Assembly (NCBI GenBank): GCA_949752735.1 | Contig: OX457038.1 | Span: 57,331,906 to 57,395,905, forward strand | Length of the DNA stretch: 64,000 bases | From: Lumbricus terrestris | Taxonomy: Eukaryota; Annelida; Clitellata; Crassiclitellata; Lumbricidae | Direction: 5' to 3' | Part shown: positions 22,099 to 32,882 of the stretch, piece after piece | How positions within the stretch are numbered: position 1 is the first letter of the stretch | Layout of the letters: every line of letters starts with the position of its first letter | Position numbers and translations under genes: made by a program | The notes under the pieces: generated by a model | Databases searched by the model: none | Seen by the model: the letters and a program-made list of their open reading frames with translations, nothing else | Told to the model about the DNA's origin: nothing

Positions 22099-23216
22099 CA
22101 CAACTCAGTAAGAGACTGGATATAATTTTTATATATAGCCTATGCGCAAACCGATCAACCGAACCATTTTAACCGAATGCAGCTGATAAATGTGGGAAGC
22201 GCAGCACCTGCACAATGGCATTGCTATGCATCGTCAACAGGACATGCGAATGCATAAAGCGGAGGCCGTGTCTGCTTGGTTTGTTAGCGGCGGCGGCGGC
22301 CTTCTTTGGGGCGCGCAATCGTGACAGAAGCAGGTGATATAGAAGCACGTTCGACATACTCTTTTCCGAGGCTTTGATGAAGTCTTTCGTATTCGGATTT
22401 ATACTTTGACGCAGGACAATCGTGTTGCGGACGGAACAATAGGCCAACAGGCTAATACTGGTGGAATGACCAGAAAAATGGTCTAGTTCATCAATAACTG
22501 GGAGGGGAAGTTACAAACAGCGGACAAGGTAATTATACCAGAGGATTTGAAGGTTGTACTGCTGTGACCATCAATGGATGTGCCTTATGAGGGTTTGATG
22601 TAGGTATAGGATAAACCGTACGTGTTCTGTTCACTACTGAACAATGTGGTCTTCAACAGCATGACATTGTGGCCAAAAGTGTCCCTCGTCAAAGTTTTCT
22701 GAGGCGTGGCGGTGATGCTGGGAAATTGCAGTGCACCGTCATTCATGAATGATTCTGGAGGGCATTTATTACAGACGACTGCAGTCTGGGAAGGATTTTA
22801 TAATTGCGCCATGCATGCAATGCACGAGAGAAACCTAAATACATGTAGGCCGAAGAATGGTTAGATATCTGAGAGAAAACATCCCATTGCATATAATATA
22901 GGCTAATCCGTATGTGTACAAAAGATGATCGGAACAAACACCGTGAAATGCAGTCACTACGTTTTATGGAGTGGTCGAGCTTGCAATACAGGTTATCGAT
23001 AAAGAAACCTTCAATTTTGATGCAAGCTGGGAAGTTCTTTTGTTCGTATGCTGAGGATAAAAGGTTTGGAGTTTTACTTGTCCTGAGATTGCATTGAGTT
23101 TCTGCGAAAGTGAAGAGTTTCTGACTTAATTTTGGTGGAACCAAGTCCCAAACTATATAAGATATTGAAAACTGTATAGAAAAGCTAGGATTTGATCTTA
23201 GCTGAATGGCAAAGAA
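22099..23216. other. Spacer upstream of copy 4
   Basis: No feature recognised. Open frames at 22169-22447 and 22743-23222 (minus) have no family signature. The last ~200 bp should contain the copy 4 promoter. Unlike copies 1-3, no block similar to the 4940-5193 upstream region was seen. Confidence 0.45.
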
Positions 23217-24169
23217 ATGCATCTAGGCCTACGGGTATACTGCCGAAGGGAGTTTAAAATTGGCTTTCTGTTATTCGGCATTGTCGCTGCTTTAGCACTC
23301 TACAAAATACCTTCACTTCTAAGAAAAATAGAGTCAGTGACAGCGATGAACAGAAATGAAAACAACACATCGGAGTTCAGGGTCATTATTAGGAAGGCTG
23401 AACTCGGATTAATTTGGCCAAGAGAAGTCAAAGAGATAAACGATCGAATATCAAATCAACTGCAGTTCATGATTTATTTGAATCAATCTGGAAAAGTGAA
23501 GACTGGACAGACGAAACTTATATATCATGTGCCACACAGCAACTACGGCGATCCTTTTCCAGAGGGTCAGCAGCTGTTTACCAGTGAGCGCTGCCCGGTC
23601 CAGACCTGTAGCATAACGAGAGATCTAAAGAAGGCTGATGCTGTTCTCCTTCATGCATTTACGGAATCGATGCTGCATGAAATGCTACCAAAACCGAAGA
23701 AACAGATTTGGGTCATGACTGGTGGAGAATCGCCTCCACTGACTGCTCGCATGAAAATACTCGACTCACGTGCGTTGAAGGACCTTGTCAATTGGACGTT
23801 GATCTATCGTAAAGACGCCACTATAACAATCCCAAAAGGAAAATTTCAGACGTTTCCAAATTTCACTCGCATAGACGATACCCAATTTGCGGATAGAGTC
23901 AATTATGCGGCTGGAAAGACTAAGAAAGTTGGGTGGCTCGTCAGCAATTGTAACTATTCAGTGAATAGTGGCAGAGGAAACTATGCCAAGGAACTGTCGA
24001 AGTTCATAGATATCGATATTTATGGACGCTGTGGAAACCTTGTGTGTCCAAATAACAAATCGACGCCGTGTCTTCAGATGCTAAGAACAGATTACAAGTT
24101 CTATCTGGCATTTGAGAACAACTGTTGCAGGGACTACATAACAGAGAAATTCTTTAGAAATGCCTTAAA
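23217..24169 (+). CDS. GT10 alpha-1,3-fucosyltransferase-like, first exon copy 4
   Basis: Encodes 317 residues plus a split codon. It is the most divergent copy and the one nearest the shared terminal exon. It has a short basic tail, membrane anchor (about 16-31) and luminal domain with HVPHSNYGDPFPEG, GGESPPLTARM, NWTLIYRKDATITIP, KKVGWLVSNC and YKFYLAFENN. Its C-terminal block is CCRDYITEKFF, keeping the Asp typical of the family motif where copies 1-3 have Gly. The exon ends TTAAA|GTAAGAG, again phase 2, and joins in frame to the exon at 25133 with a 963-bp intron. Confidence 0.88.
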
Positions 24170-25132
24170 GTAAGAGTTACTCTAAACATAATTAATTATT
24201 AGTGATAGCTTAATGGTTTTGAAGCCAACCACGGGTTTGAGCTGCACTAATTATCTGGACAAAATTGACGCTTTTTAAGTTAAACGGCAATACTCTAGTT
24301 AACTAGTTTATAGAGCATTCCAAAGAAAGTAGGCCTATTTAGTGGGTGTTCTTCTTTCTGTTGATTTTGTAATGACTCATAACTGGCCATGTGATGTGGC
24401 AAGAGTGGCTTAGTGGCCATGGAAGTGTGCTTAGGCCCTAGGCTACTTGTGAAGGCACCACTTGCCAATTGTTGTCTGAAAGTGTGGTGCGCCTTTTGAC
24501 CGATCAGGTGATTCTGGTCTAACGTATTCCATTCGACATTCGACAATATTAAGTATTTTAACTACATCTGACGACACATAGGCTACGTGACTATAATACA
24601 CAGGCCTAAAAAGACAGTTATAAATATTTCATGACGCATACAATTAATATAGAAGCTTAAATACAAAGCACATTATAAAAACTCAGACAGGCTGAGTTAC
24701 ACATATAAAAAAATATAAAACACATTTATCGGCTTATTAAGTGACCCCCACCCCAAGTGTTTCGCCATGATTTTATCCGATGGGCCTATCTATGCAACAT
24801 GGGCCAATTTCTTTATGTCCCATCAGATAGGACTATACATGTCAGCACAAGCCAGGAACTTTAATTATGCTTTAATCGTGATGCCTTAATGTACAGGCCT
24901 ATAGAATTTCATGCGTGATAAGTCCACGTCAGCACAATGTCATCATTCACTCTGCTGGCTCTTTCTACCGTCTTCTCAATACCTTTCTTTTTGACCAGGC
25001 CTGGGTTGGGACTTGGGAGCGCCTCTGAGTAGAGATCTCGAAGGGGCACTATATAAATTTATGTGACTGATTGATTGATTGATTGATTCCGCCGATTGTA
25101 CATTTGATTTTAGCTGTACTTATTGTTTTAAG
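24170..25132 (+). other. Intron between copy 4 and the common exon, with LINE 3' end
   Basis: GT...AG intron. About 25010-25092 is a third 3' end of the CR1/L2-like family (GGAGCGCCTCTGAGTAGA, then CACTATATAAAT and GATTGATTG repeats). It lies only about 40 bp upstream of the acceptor, so it may supply part of the branch-point region. The rest is featureless. Confidence 0.65.
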
Positions 25133-25496
25133 CTACGACGTCATACCGATTGTTCTCGGAGCGCATCCAGACGACTACAAAGCCCTGGCTCCACCCAGAT
25201 CCTACATTCACGTCGACGACTTTGAGAGTCCGAAGCAACTGGCTGATTATCTTCATCTTCTCGATAAAAACGATACACTCTACAACGAATATTTTCGTTG
25301 GAAGAAAGCTGGAACGTTTATATCGACGCAACCTTGGTGTCGTCTGTGTGCGCTTCTTCATGCGAATGACGATGAAAGCTACGTACATTGGTACCCCGAC
25401 TTCCACAAATGGTGGGATGAGGACGCTTGTTTAGAAATCCCGAAACCTGGAAAATGGCAGTCTTGGAGGAAGAGCAGAGAAACAGAACTATACTAA
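25133..25496 (+). CDS. Common C-terminal exon of the fucosyltransferase cluster
   Basis: Begins after the acceptor GTTTTAAG; its first base completes the phase-2 codon of every upstream first exon. It encodes the end of the GT10 catalytic domain: YDVIPIVLGAHPDDYKALAP, then SYIHVDDFES, LADYLHLLDKNDTLYNEYFR and a Cys-containing tail to TAA at 25494-25496. With copy 4 the protein is about 438 residues, a normal family length. No other copy of this exon was found in the window, so copies 1-3 either splice to it across up to 21.7 kb or are truncated. An AATAAA follows at 25527. Confidence 0.9.
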
Positions 25497-25526
25497 CATG
25501 TAGATCTATTTCAAAAGTTACTTGCC

Positions 25527-25532
25527 AATAAA
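25527..25532 (+). terminator. Polyadenylation signal AATAAA
   Basis: A canonical hexamer 31 nt after the stop codon of the common exon, consistent with this being the true 3' end of the locus. Confidence 0.6.
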
Positions 25533-26435
25533 TTAATTGAATTTGCAAAATTGATTAGGACTCATTACGATGAGAGATCTGAGCTAATCGTAAAACTATT
25601 ATATGTGTCCCAATTCGTTTCAGGCAGCTCGTAAAGACTCTGCAAAATTTTCTATTTCCAGCCGTCTCATTTGCAAACGTTTCAAGCTTTAGATCTATTT
25701 GCATAGGCTATGGTCATTTCAGTCATCCTACAGAATGTCTCGTTCGTAATTAGAATATTAGATAATTAAAATTGTTGAAGAACATCCCAGACATATAGCC
25801 AGTGGCGTCTAACAATGGGGGGGTTGGGAGAACGTTCTCCCACGGTTTCTGAAAGTGGGGGTTTGACTTTTTTGGGTGTAAATTGGGGGGTTGGTGAATT
25901 TCTATTAAATAAAGGCCTGGAATACGAAAATTATTATTTGTGCATCATTTATGTATCGAAAAACATTATTACCTTGGACTAACGAACCCACGGTTCGTTT
26001 GCTGTCACTTTTATTTGGTAGGGAGCAGGACAACTCATAGACGTTAGTGTCAGTCAGGTCCCTGGCATACAAGGGTGGAACACACCCATTCGGGATTGAC
26101 CTCTTATTGCTAATCACGTTTACTGACGGAGTCAAGCCGAAGCCCCACCCTTGGCAGGTGATGAAGGCAACAAAATTAATGATTGCGACGGTCGCGCAGC
26201 AAGAATCAAACGACCCGTTTGACACTTGCTGTGCACGTGTAGCCTACCCCAGTCTTCGGACAGTGGTCCCTTCTGTAAAACTAGCCTAAGCCTAATGAAG
26301 CTAATAACAAATGTTTCGCATTAGATTCCCAGCCAGCATATCGCTGAAATGGATAAGAGCAGCTCTGATGTAAAGCAGAGTCTTTCCATGCTAAGAGATG
26401 CAGCCATAAGTGCAGGAAGCTAGATGGTAGTGTAG

Positions 26436-27910
26436 CGAACCAGGTCGCTACTAGCTACCTTACTTATTTATTTAAGTGAGGCCGCTATTTTAATTGTGAG
26501 TTCATGGGTGCTATGCTTAGCACTGATCGATGCGGTCATCGCTATATTTAGCTTCCCATGCATTTTTTAATGGAACTTTCCACCACCGGCGATTTTTGAT
26601 TGGCTAGACATCACGCGATGTTTTAGGCGCCAAAAAGCGCTCTCTTGCGGCAAATTAACGCGCAAACCTTCAGTCGGGCTGTAGAATTGAACCGGTTAAG
26701 ACCTACGCTTGCGGAAATCGTGAAACGTGGCGAAATTGATGGTATTTTCGATTCTGGCAAGTTTTCTCAGGTAGAAGACGAGGTTCTTCCGATGTCTTGT
26801 GAATCGATGTGTAATTACGAAGATTTCCGGCAACGACTAAATTAATAATACGCTTCCTACGGAGAAATTCTGGCATCGGCCGACGACTCAATAACTTTCT
26901 ACAGGACGGAAAACGGTGGATCGGCTGTCTTAAAATATCAATGGGAACAGGGAAGTAGGCTATAGGCAACCTAATCTATAGAGCTCGAACCTGAACTAAG
27001 TGTAATTAGATAAAACTTGTAGCGCTATTTCGGTGCAAATATTAGTTGTGGTGTATTCAGTCTGTGAACTGATCGGATAGGTGTGAAATAGTCAGTCTGT
27101 GAACTGATCTGATAAAACTTAAGCTAGTCAAAGGACATAGGCGTTTTAGGAGGGCCTTAATCGTGAATCTTTAATATTGTTTCTATTTTATCGGCTGTGT
27201 AAATAATTGCTAATGAAAGACAGACAGTCGCTTGATTAATTCTACAATAAATGAAACTTAAATAGAGAACTGTGAAGTGATTTCTGCTATCGAATTATAA
27301 TGGACTCTGACAGGGAAACGGACAGTGTCTTAGGGACAGGACAAGAGGAAGATGAGTTATGTCCGAGAGAAACCCTTGAGTTGGGGACTACAGACAATAC
27401 TGATGACTTAGACCCTGCTGTATTACAGAAACAAATGACTACAATTTATGGAGCGCCAGAGTAGCATTTTAATCGGTCTAGCTGAAGAGCTGAATCTAGT
27501 TTCCATGCAGCAAGCCCAATTAAGTTCCCGCCAGAAAGAATGTGAAACAATGGTGAATTCGGTAGCTGAAGGTAAAGTGGGTGAAGGAGCTTGGGGGAAA
27601 GTTGAGGAATCGAACCCAGATAAGCACCCATTTAGTGGGGCTGTTGTGAGCTTAACAGCCACCGCTGACATATGTCCAAAAACGGCCCATCCTGAGGAAT
27701 TTGGTAACCAGAGAAGCTCACACCCTAGGTTAGGATTCGAACCTGCTACCATTGACACCAAAACCTTTGACCTAGGACCCAGCTTTCCTCAACCGCGCCT
27801 AAGGGGGCGTGCAACAGTAGAGCCCATTAATTTGGGGGCGGAAACGGTAGGACAGGCGGCGCCCCCGCGCGTCACAGTAGTCATTATACATGTAGGTCTA
27901 CCATAGACAA
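26436..27910 (+). pseudogene. Possible LTR/Gag-like remnant inside the hAT element
   Basis: Starts near TGTAGCGAACCAGG, LTR-like in form, though no second LTR is visible. Small open frames follow: 26645-26845 (66 codons), and ATG 27301 giving an acidic peptide (MDSDRETDSVLG...) stopping at 27462. Near that stop the next frame continues with a coiled-coil-like LMERQSSILIGLAEELN. This looks like a broken Gag or other element gene, but no family motif (zinc knuckle, protease) was found. Origin uncertain. Confidence 0.35.
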
Positions 27911-28334
27911 CCGAATTTGACTGTTTCTGTGTTATAAGTTTTTCTTATTTCGCGAAGAGTTGCATCGACATCAGCAGGAGTACTGTTGTCAACAGCTAAA
28001 GGGCTGACTACACAGAGAGTTTCTGTGGAGAATTCGAATTAGCCTAATAGCTTTCAGCTTCTAAGCGCACGGACGGAGATATAAAGGGGTGGCGGAGATG
28101 CCTATATCGCCCCAATGTTTCATAAATATTTCATAAATATCATTATAATTTAGTACAGTGTTATTCATTGAGCTTATTTATCTATAATGAAAATTCGTCT
28201 AAGATGGCAACTTAAAAGCCGCCATCACAGTCTGCAAATTAAAAAAATTAAGCATTGGGAGCGACATTTATTGAAGTCTTGAGCCACATCTCTGAGCACT
28301 GAGATCATGACAGCTTAAAAAGCTACGTACGGCA

Positions 28335-28627
28335 CAGTGGCGGCGCCAGGATTTTCGTTTTGGGGGGGCTGGATTTTCGGGGAAAATTTTTTCGGCCCGC
28401 TGCCAAAATTTCTGATGTCCTTTTTTTTTTTTTTTTTTAGTCATCGACCAAAACTTCAAGAAAATTTTCCCTTTTAGTCGTCGACCAAAATCAAATCTTC
28501 GGCCTTGCGCTTCATTTCTTTGGGGGGCTACTAAAGAGGGTAAATCGTCCAAATGTTTTATTTTTACATGGCGAAAAAAATAGATGGCCTTTTTTAGGGG
28601 GGGTTAGCCCCCCTAGCGCCGCTACTG
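28335..28627. mobile_element. Nested 293-bp hAT-type MITE
   Basis: Left end CAGTGGCGGCGCCAGG; right end on the reverse strand CAGTAGCGGCGCTAGG. The 8-bp target duplication is GTACGGCA / GTACGGTA (28327-28334, 28628-28635), one mismatch. Inserted into the larger hAT element, so younger than it. Same family as 42318-42616. Confidence 0.88.
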
Positions 28628-28719
28628 GTACGGTAGCAATGTGCAAATCCAAAAATTGTATGCAATTGGGAGGCGACACTCTAAGGGCTCAAACCATGAC
28701 TAGGCTAGTATCAGCATGG

Positions 28720-29310
28720 AAAAATGAGTACCGGTAATTTTATTAAGACGACACCTTAAAATGCTTCCATTGCATTGCGGAAATTCAAAAAGTTTCTAAT
28801 GGGCCACTGAAAAGTACAGCTATTTTGTTAAGACGGCACCTTAAAATGCTGAAATTGTAATGTGCAAATTCAAAAAGTTTCTAATGCGTCACTGAAAATG
28901 TACAGCTATTTTGTTAAGATGACCCCTTAAAATGCTGCCATTACAATGTGGAAATTCAAAAAGTTCCTAATGGGTCACTGAAAAAGTACAGCGATGTTGT
29001 TAAGACGACACCTTAAAATGCTGCCATTGCAATGTGCAAATTCAAAAAGTTTCTAATGGGCCACTGAAAATGTACAGCTATTTTGTTAAGATGACCCCTT
29101 AAAATGCTGCCATTACAATGTGGAAATTCAAAAAGTTCCTAATGGGTCACTGAAAAAGTACAGGTTTTTTTAAAGATGACCCCTTAAAATGGTGCCATTG
29201 CAATGTGGAAGTTCAAAAAGTTCCTAATGGGTCACTGAAAAAGTACAGGTTTTTTTAAAGACGACACCTTAAATGCTGCCATTGCAATGTGCAAATTAAA
29301 AAAGTTTCTA
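28720..29310. repeat. ~85-bp tandem array near the hAT right end
   Basis: About seven units containing ACACCTTAAAATGCTGCC, TTCAAAAAGTTTCTAATGGG and CACTGAAAAAGTACAG. Diverged relatives of the unit lie at 28140-28320 and outside the element at 30680-31210, so the repeat is not confined to this copy. Confidence 0.85.
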
Positions 29311-29474
29311 ATGGGGAGGGGCGCATCCCCTCCCCATACCCGTGCCCCTCACAACAGTGCAACGCGCATCAAATGAACAGATTCCCATACAATTGTTTTG
29401 AGTCGGCGAAAATGGGGGGGTTTGTTCTCCCACTCCAAGTGGGGGGGGGGGGGTTAGACGCCACTGCATATAGC

Positions 29475-31473
29475 ACAGAAAACTATTTGTTCTATTGCAT
29501 CAATTTGCACGAACTCTATTATTTTGTCGATTAGGCCTAATTATGTAGGCCTATGTTAGATTGTCACTAAATTTCTTGCAGTGGCGGTGCCATGTATAGG
29601 AATGTAATTTCAGCAGGTCGCGTCAGCCGTCAGGGTCATGGGACAGTGTTTAGTCTATAGGCCCTCTGTTTTGGGGGTTCGGGGAATCGGGTTTATGTGG
29701 GCGGAAAAACATGGGGGTTTTTTGGGGGGAGGGGAATTGAAAAAAACGGCCGTTTGGGGGGGCGGACGGCAACCGCTGAGCCCGAACACCGACGTACGGC
29801 ACCGTTTGACCGAACATTTTTTTATAAGACATTTTTAAGTGTATCAAATTTTCTTTAAAATGTATCAACTCCAGTAGGCCTATTTAGCCAAATTTTCTAA
29901 AAGATTTATGTGCTGATGGCAGGGGCGGATCCAGGGGGCCCAATCAGGCAATGGACCCGCATTTCAAAAGTGCATGGGACGTGCCCCCCCCTACAATTGG
30001 TTTCAACAAGCATTAAAATCAATGGCTTGCATAGATGCATAGACGTCGACCAGATGACTGATGACTAAAAAAGGTCATCAGTTATTTTGGCAGACAGCAT
30101 TGGGTATTTTCCAGACATTTCGACCAAAAGACTAAAAAGGTCATCAGAGTTTTTCTGCCAAAGATCACCGAAAGTTTTAAAGTTTTGGCCCCCCTCCCGT
30201 ATCTGTATCCACCCTTGGCTGATGGACTCTCTTTATTGCAGCATATCTACATTTTTTCTGGGGATGTTACACGTAGCGTTTTTCTGGCGGGGGAAAAATG
30301 GTACACAAATTCTTGTAAACAACACCTCAAAACTTTTCTGGGGTTGTCATTCCTGGGGGAACTACCCCCCTCCCAGAGACGACTAGGTTGAACACTGGTT
30401 GTGGGTGTTATTCAGCAGGTCGAAGAAATTAAATGACGCCTGAAGGGTGAAGAAGGCACTAAAAACACCACAGAATTTTTGCAAGTCATAATTAAGGCAG
30501 GTCAAGATTGGGTCTACAACTCTACATGTATGATAGACAAGTCAAATGACGTGCAGGATCGCAGCCATGCATGGACAAGAGGGAACACTTCGAAGTTGTG
30601 GTGTTGAGGCGGATCTGCCTATTTCCCTCAAAATATTATAAATTTTTACAGTGTTCCCTATAATATTTATCTATAGTCTAACGAGCAATTTTTTTAAAGA
30701 TGACAGCTTAAATGCTACCATTGCAGTGTGCAACTTAAAAATCTAAGCGTTGGGTGGGACATTCAAGTCTTAAATAACGTCTCTGAGTACTGAAATTATG
30801 AGGAAATTTTGTTAATATAGGCTATGGCAGCTTTACATGCTAGAGTAGGCCTATAGGCCTAACAGCGTGCAAATCCAAAAACTGCATGCAAACAATTTTA
30901 GAGGCAGCATCGCGACACTTTAAAGTGTTAAACTCTGACAACCAGCGTTGAAAAAATGAGCAATTTTCTAATCTTAAAATGCACCCGTTGCATTGTAAAA
31001 ATTAAAAAATTAAAACGTTGGATAGGGGTACGATTTATTGAAGTCTTACTATGTCTATCAGTACTGAAATAGTCAATTTGTAAAAATTGACAGCCTAATA
31101 TATTTCCATCATATTGTGGAGATTTTTAAAAATCTAAAAAATGGGAGGGGACACTTTTAAGTCTTACCACGACTTTCAGCACTGAAAAAGTGACTAATTT
31201 CGTTAAAGTGACAGCCTTAAATGCTATCGATTAGAAAAAATAGACAAATTAGGTCACATGTCCCTCCTCAAATTCCTCCACCTCGCCTCGGCGATAGTTT
31301 ATCGGTCGCTCACCCCCTCCCAAAAAACAGGCTCAAGTCTCCGTCCATGCAGACATCCATGTGTTACAGACTATTGGCAGAATTCACAAATCTTGGTCAT
31401 TGGGAAAGCATGATATTATTCTATATAAAATCAAGATGGTAGATAGGCAAGTGTCATGTAAGTATTTTACAGT
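29475..31473. other. Repeat-rich spacer
   Basis: No gene recognised. It includes a dispersed repeat block at about 29640-29710 (shared with 21118), the MITE at 29920-30217, and at 30640-31230 diverged copies of the unit seen inside the hAT element. The short open frames are G/C-run artefacts. Confidence 0.6.
29920..30217. mobile_element. 298-bp hAT-type MITE (GGCGGATCC family)
   Basis: Starts CAGGGGCGGATCCAGG and ends with the inverse of CAAGGGTGGATACAG. Perfect 8-bp target duplication GCTGATGG (29912-29919, 30218-30225). A sister of 4249-4410. Confidence 0.9.
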
Positions 31474-32409
31474 TGTAACGGAAACCGCCCGCGCCCTCTA
31501 GCGGCTGACGGGAGAGTGGATGACGATCTCTCCCACCAGGTGGTAAGGCTTGCGTGTCGCTCCAGGTGGGCGCAAGTCCGGCCTCCGTCGTCTTTCGAAG
31601 GGCTTAACAGTGCTCCCCGACCGCACGAAGACACGAAGACAACAGACGTTTTCAGACGATATATTGTCAATCACAACTCCACACGTCAGCAGCAGGCATG
31701 CACGTGATACACCGCGAACTATCGTTCCCCAGCAGCGGACGGTCATGTACCCAACGGCAGCTCCCACAGCAATGGCTGACAACGGGGGCGCCACACTGCG
31801 TCGAACACGGAAACTACACGGCAGCGGCAGCGACGTTCTGCGGCGGCGGCAACGCCGAGCCCCAACGACCGATTCCCAGCGACGGACGACTCGGCGACTC
31901 GCTCAACGACTGACGAACTCGAGCACAACTCCGGAACTGAGCTGGACTTCTAATACGGACGGAGCTCCCGCAGACTTCCCGGTGACAACTGAGCTGGTGC
32001 ATGCGGGCGGCGGTCCTATTTATACGTGTCCAAGGGGACAGGGGACTTGGCGCCAAAAGATCCGCGCATGCGCACTACAGGGGGTCCGACGTCAGAGGTC
32101 CGGACAGGTGCGAGGGGACCTGGCGGGCAAAGATCCGCGCATGCGCACTACAGGGGGGACTTCGCGCCAAAAGATCCGCGCATGCGCACTACAGGGGGGG
32201 ACTTCGCGCCAAAAGATCCGCCAGGTGCGAGGAGGCAAGGGAGGAGGCAAGGGGACTTCGCGCCAAAAGATCCGCCAGGTGCGAGGAGGCAAGGGAGGAG
32301 GGGAGGGGACCTCTAGGCACGAGCGAACGACGACGCGAATCGACCGCCCACGAAGCCAATCGACGGCGTAAACAAGACCGCGGAGGCGGCTCAGGCGAAT
32401 TTCGCCACA
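31474..32409 (-). repeat. LTR 1 of element B (3'-most)
   Basis: 936 bp. It contains the U3 motif array and TATA box described at 32017-32268. Next to it in the interior is a purine-rich tract (reverse strand of about 32410-32425). Confidence 0.92.
32017..32268 (-). promoter_or_regulatory. LTR B promoter: NRF1/E2F-like motif array and TATA box
   Basis: TATAAATA on the minus strand at 32017-32024. Upstream of it (higher coordinates) lie three perfect NRF1-type CGCGCATGCGCA sites (32063-32074, 32136-32147, 32177-32188). They alternate with four E2F-like TTSGCGCCAAAA sites (32047-32058, 32161-32172, 32203-32214, 32257-32268). The array is repeated at +4136 and +8272 in the other LTRs. Confidence 0.65.
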
Positions 32410-32509
32410 TCTTCCTCCCACCACGATTCGAAATGTCCCTATTTCGAGGGGTCAGGGCCCACACACCCTCCCGGAAACAAGGAACCCCCTAGACCGTCCG
32501 CATTATACA

Positions 32510-32880
32510 GTAACCGGCCAACGGGCCAATGGCAACAATTCTGCCCTCGAACGACTTGCAAGTCGTAACAACAGAAGCGGAACCAAACAAAAGAAAGGAC
32601 CAACGTCCACGAAATGTCCATCGTTCATTATGCAAAGAGTCCATAAAAATGGGCCAACGAGCCACAACACTTTACGCTAAGTTTCATCGTAACGAGACAC
32701 GGCCAACGGGCCAAACTGACGAAAAAGCACGAGTTATACACATTTCAACAGCGAGAAACGGCCAACGGGCCACACATAACAACGTATAATTAAACAACGC
32801 AACAACCTGAGCATTCTAAAATGTCCATAGTCCATTGCACCAACAAGTCTCAGAGTTCAAGTCTCTTGTTCACAATAAAC
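32510..32880 (-). other. 3' non-coding interior of element B with GGCCAACGGGCC repeats
   Basis: Between the ORF stop and the 3' LTR, four partly palindromic words of the form GGCCAACGGGCC occur at about 32516, 32652 (variant), 32702 and 32761. The same set recurs in the second interior (36652 onwards). Function unknown. Confidence 0.6.
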
Positions 32881-32882
32881 GT

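Larger units (their letters stand above)
25800..29466. mobile_element. 3.67-kb hAT-like composite element
   Basis: Both ends read CAGTGGCGTCTAAC inward (25800 and, on the reverse strand, from 29466). They are flanked by a perfect 8-bp target duplication CATATAGC (25792-25799 and 29467-29474), the hallmark of hAT transposition. The interior has no recognisable transposase. It contains an LTR/Gag-like remnant (26436-27910), a nested MITE (28335-28627) and an ~85-bp tandem array near the right end, so it is non-autonomous cargo. Confidence 0.85.

Noticed and set aside
22169..23222. Minus-strand open frames of 92 and 159 codons upstream of copy 4
   Set aside because: No recognisable domain, low-information composition, overlap with the probable promoter of copy 4.
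29588..29840. CAGTGGCGG start at 29584 as another MITE
   Set aside because: No matching inverted end or 8-bp duplication could be located.
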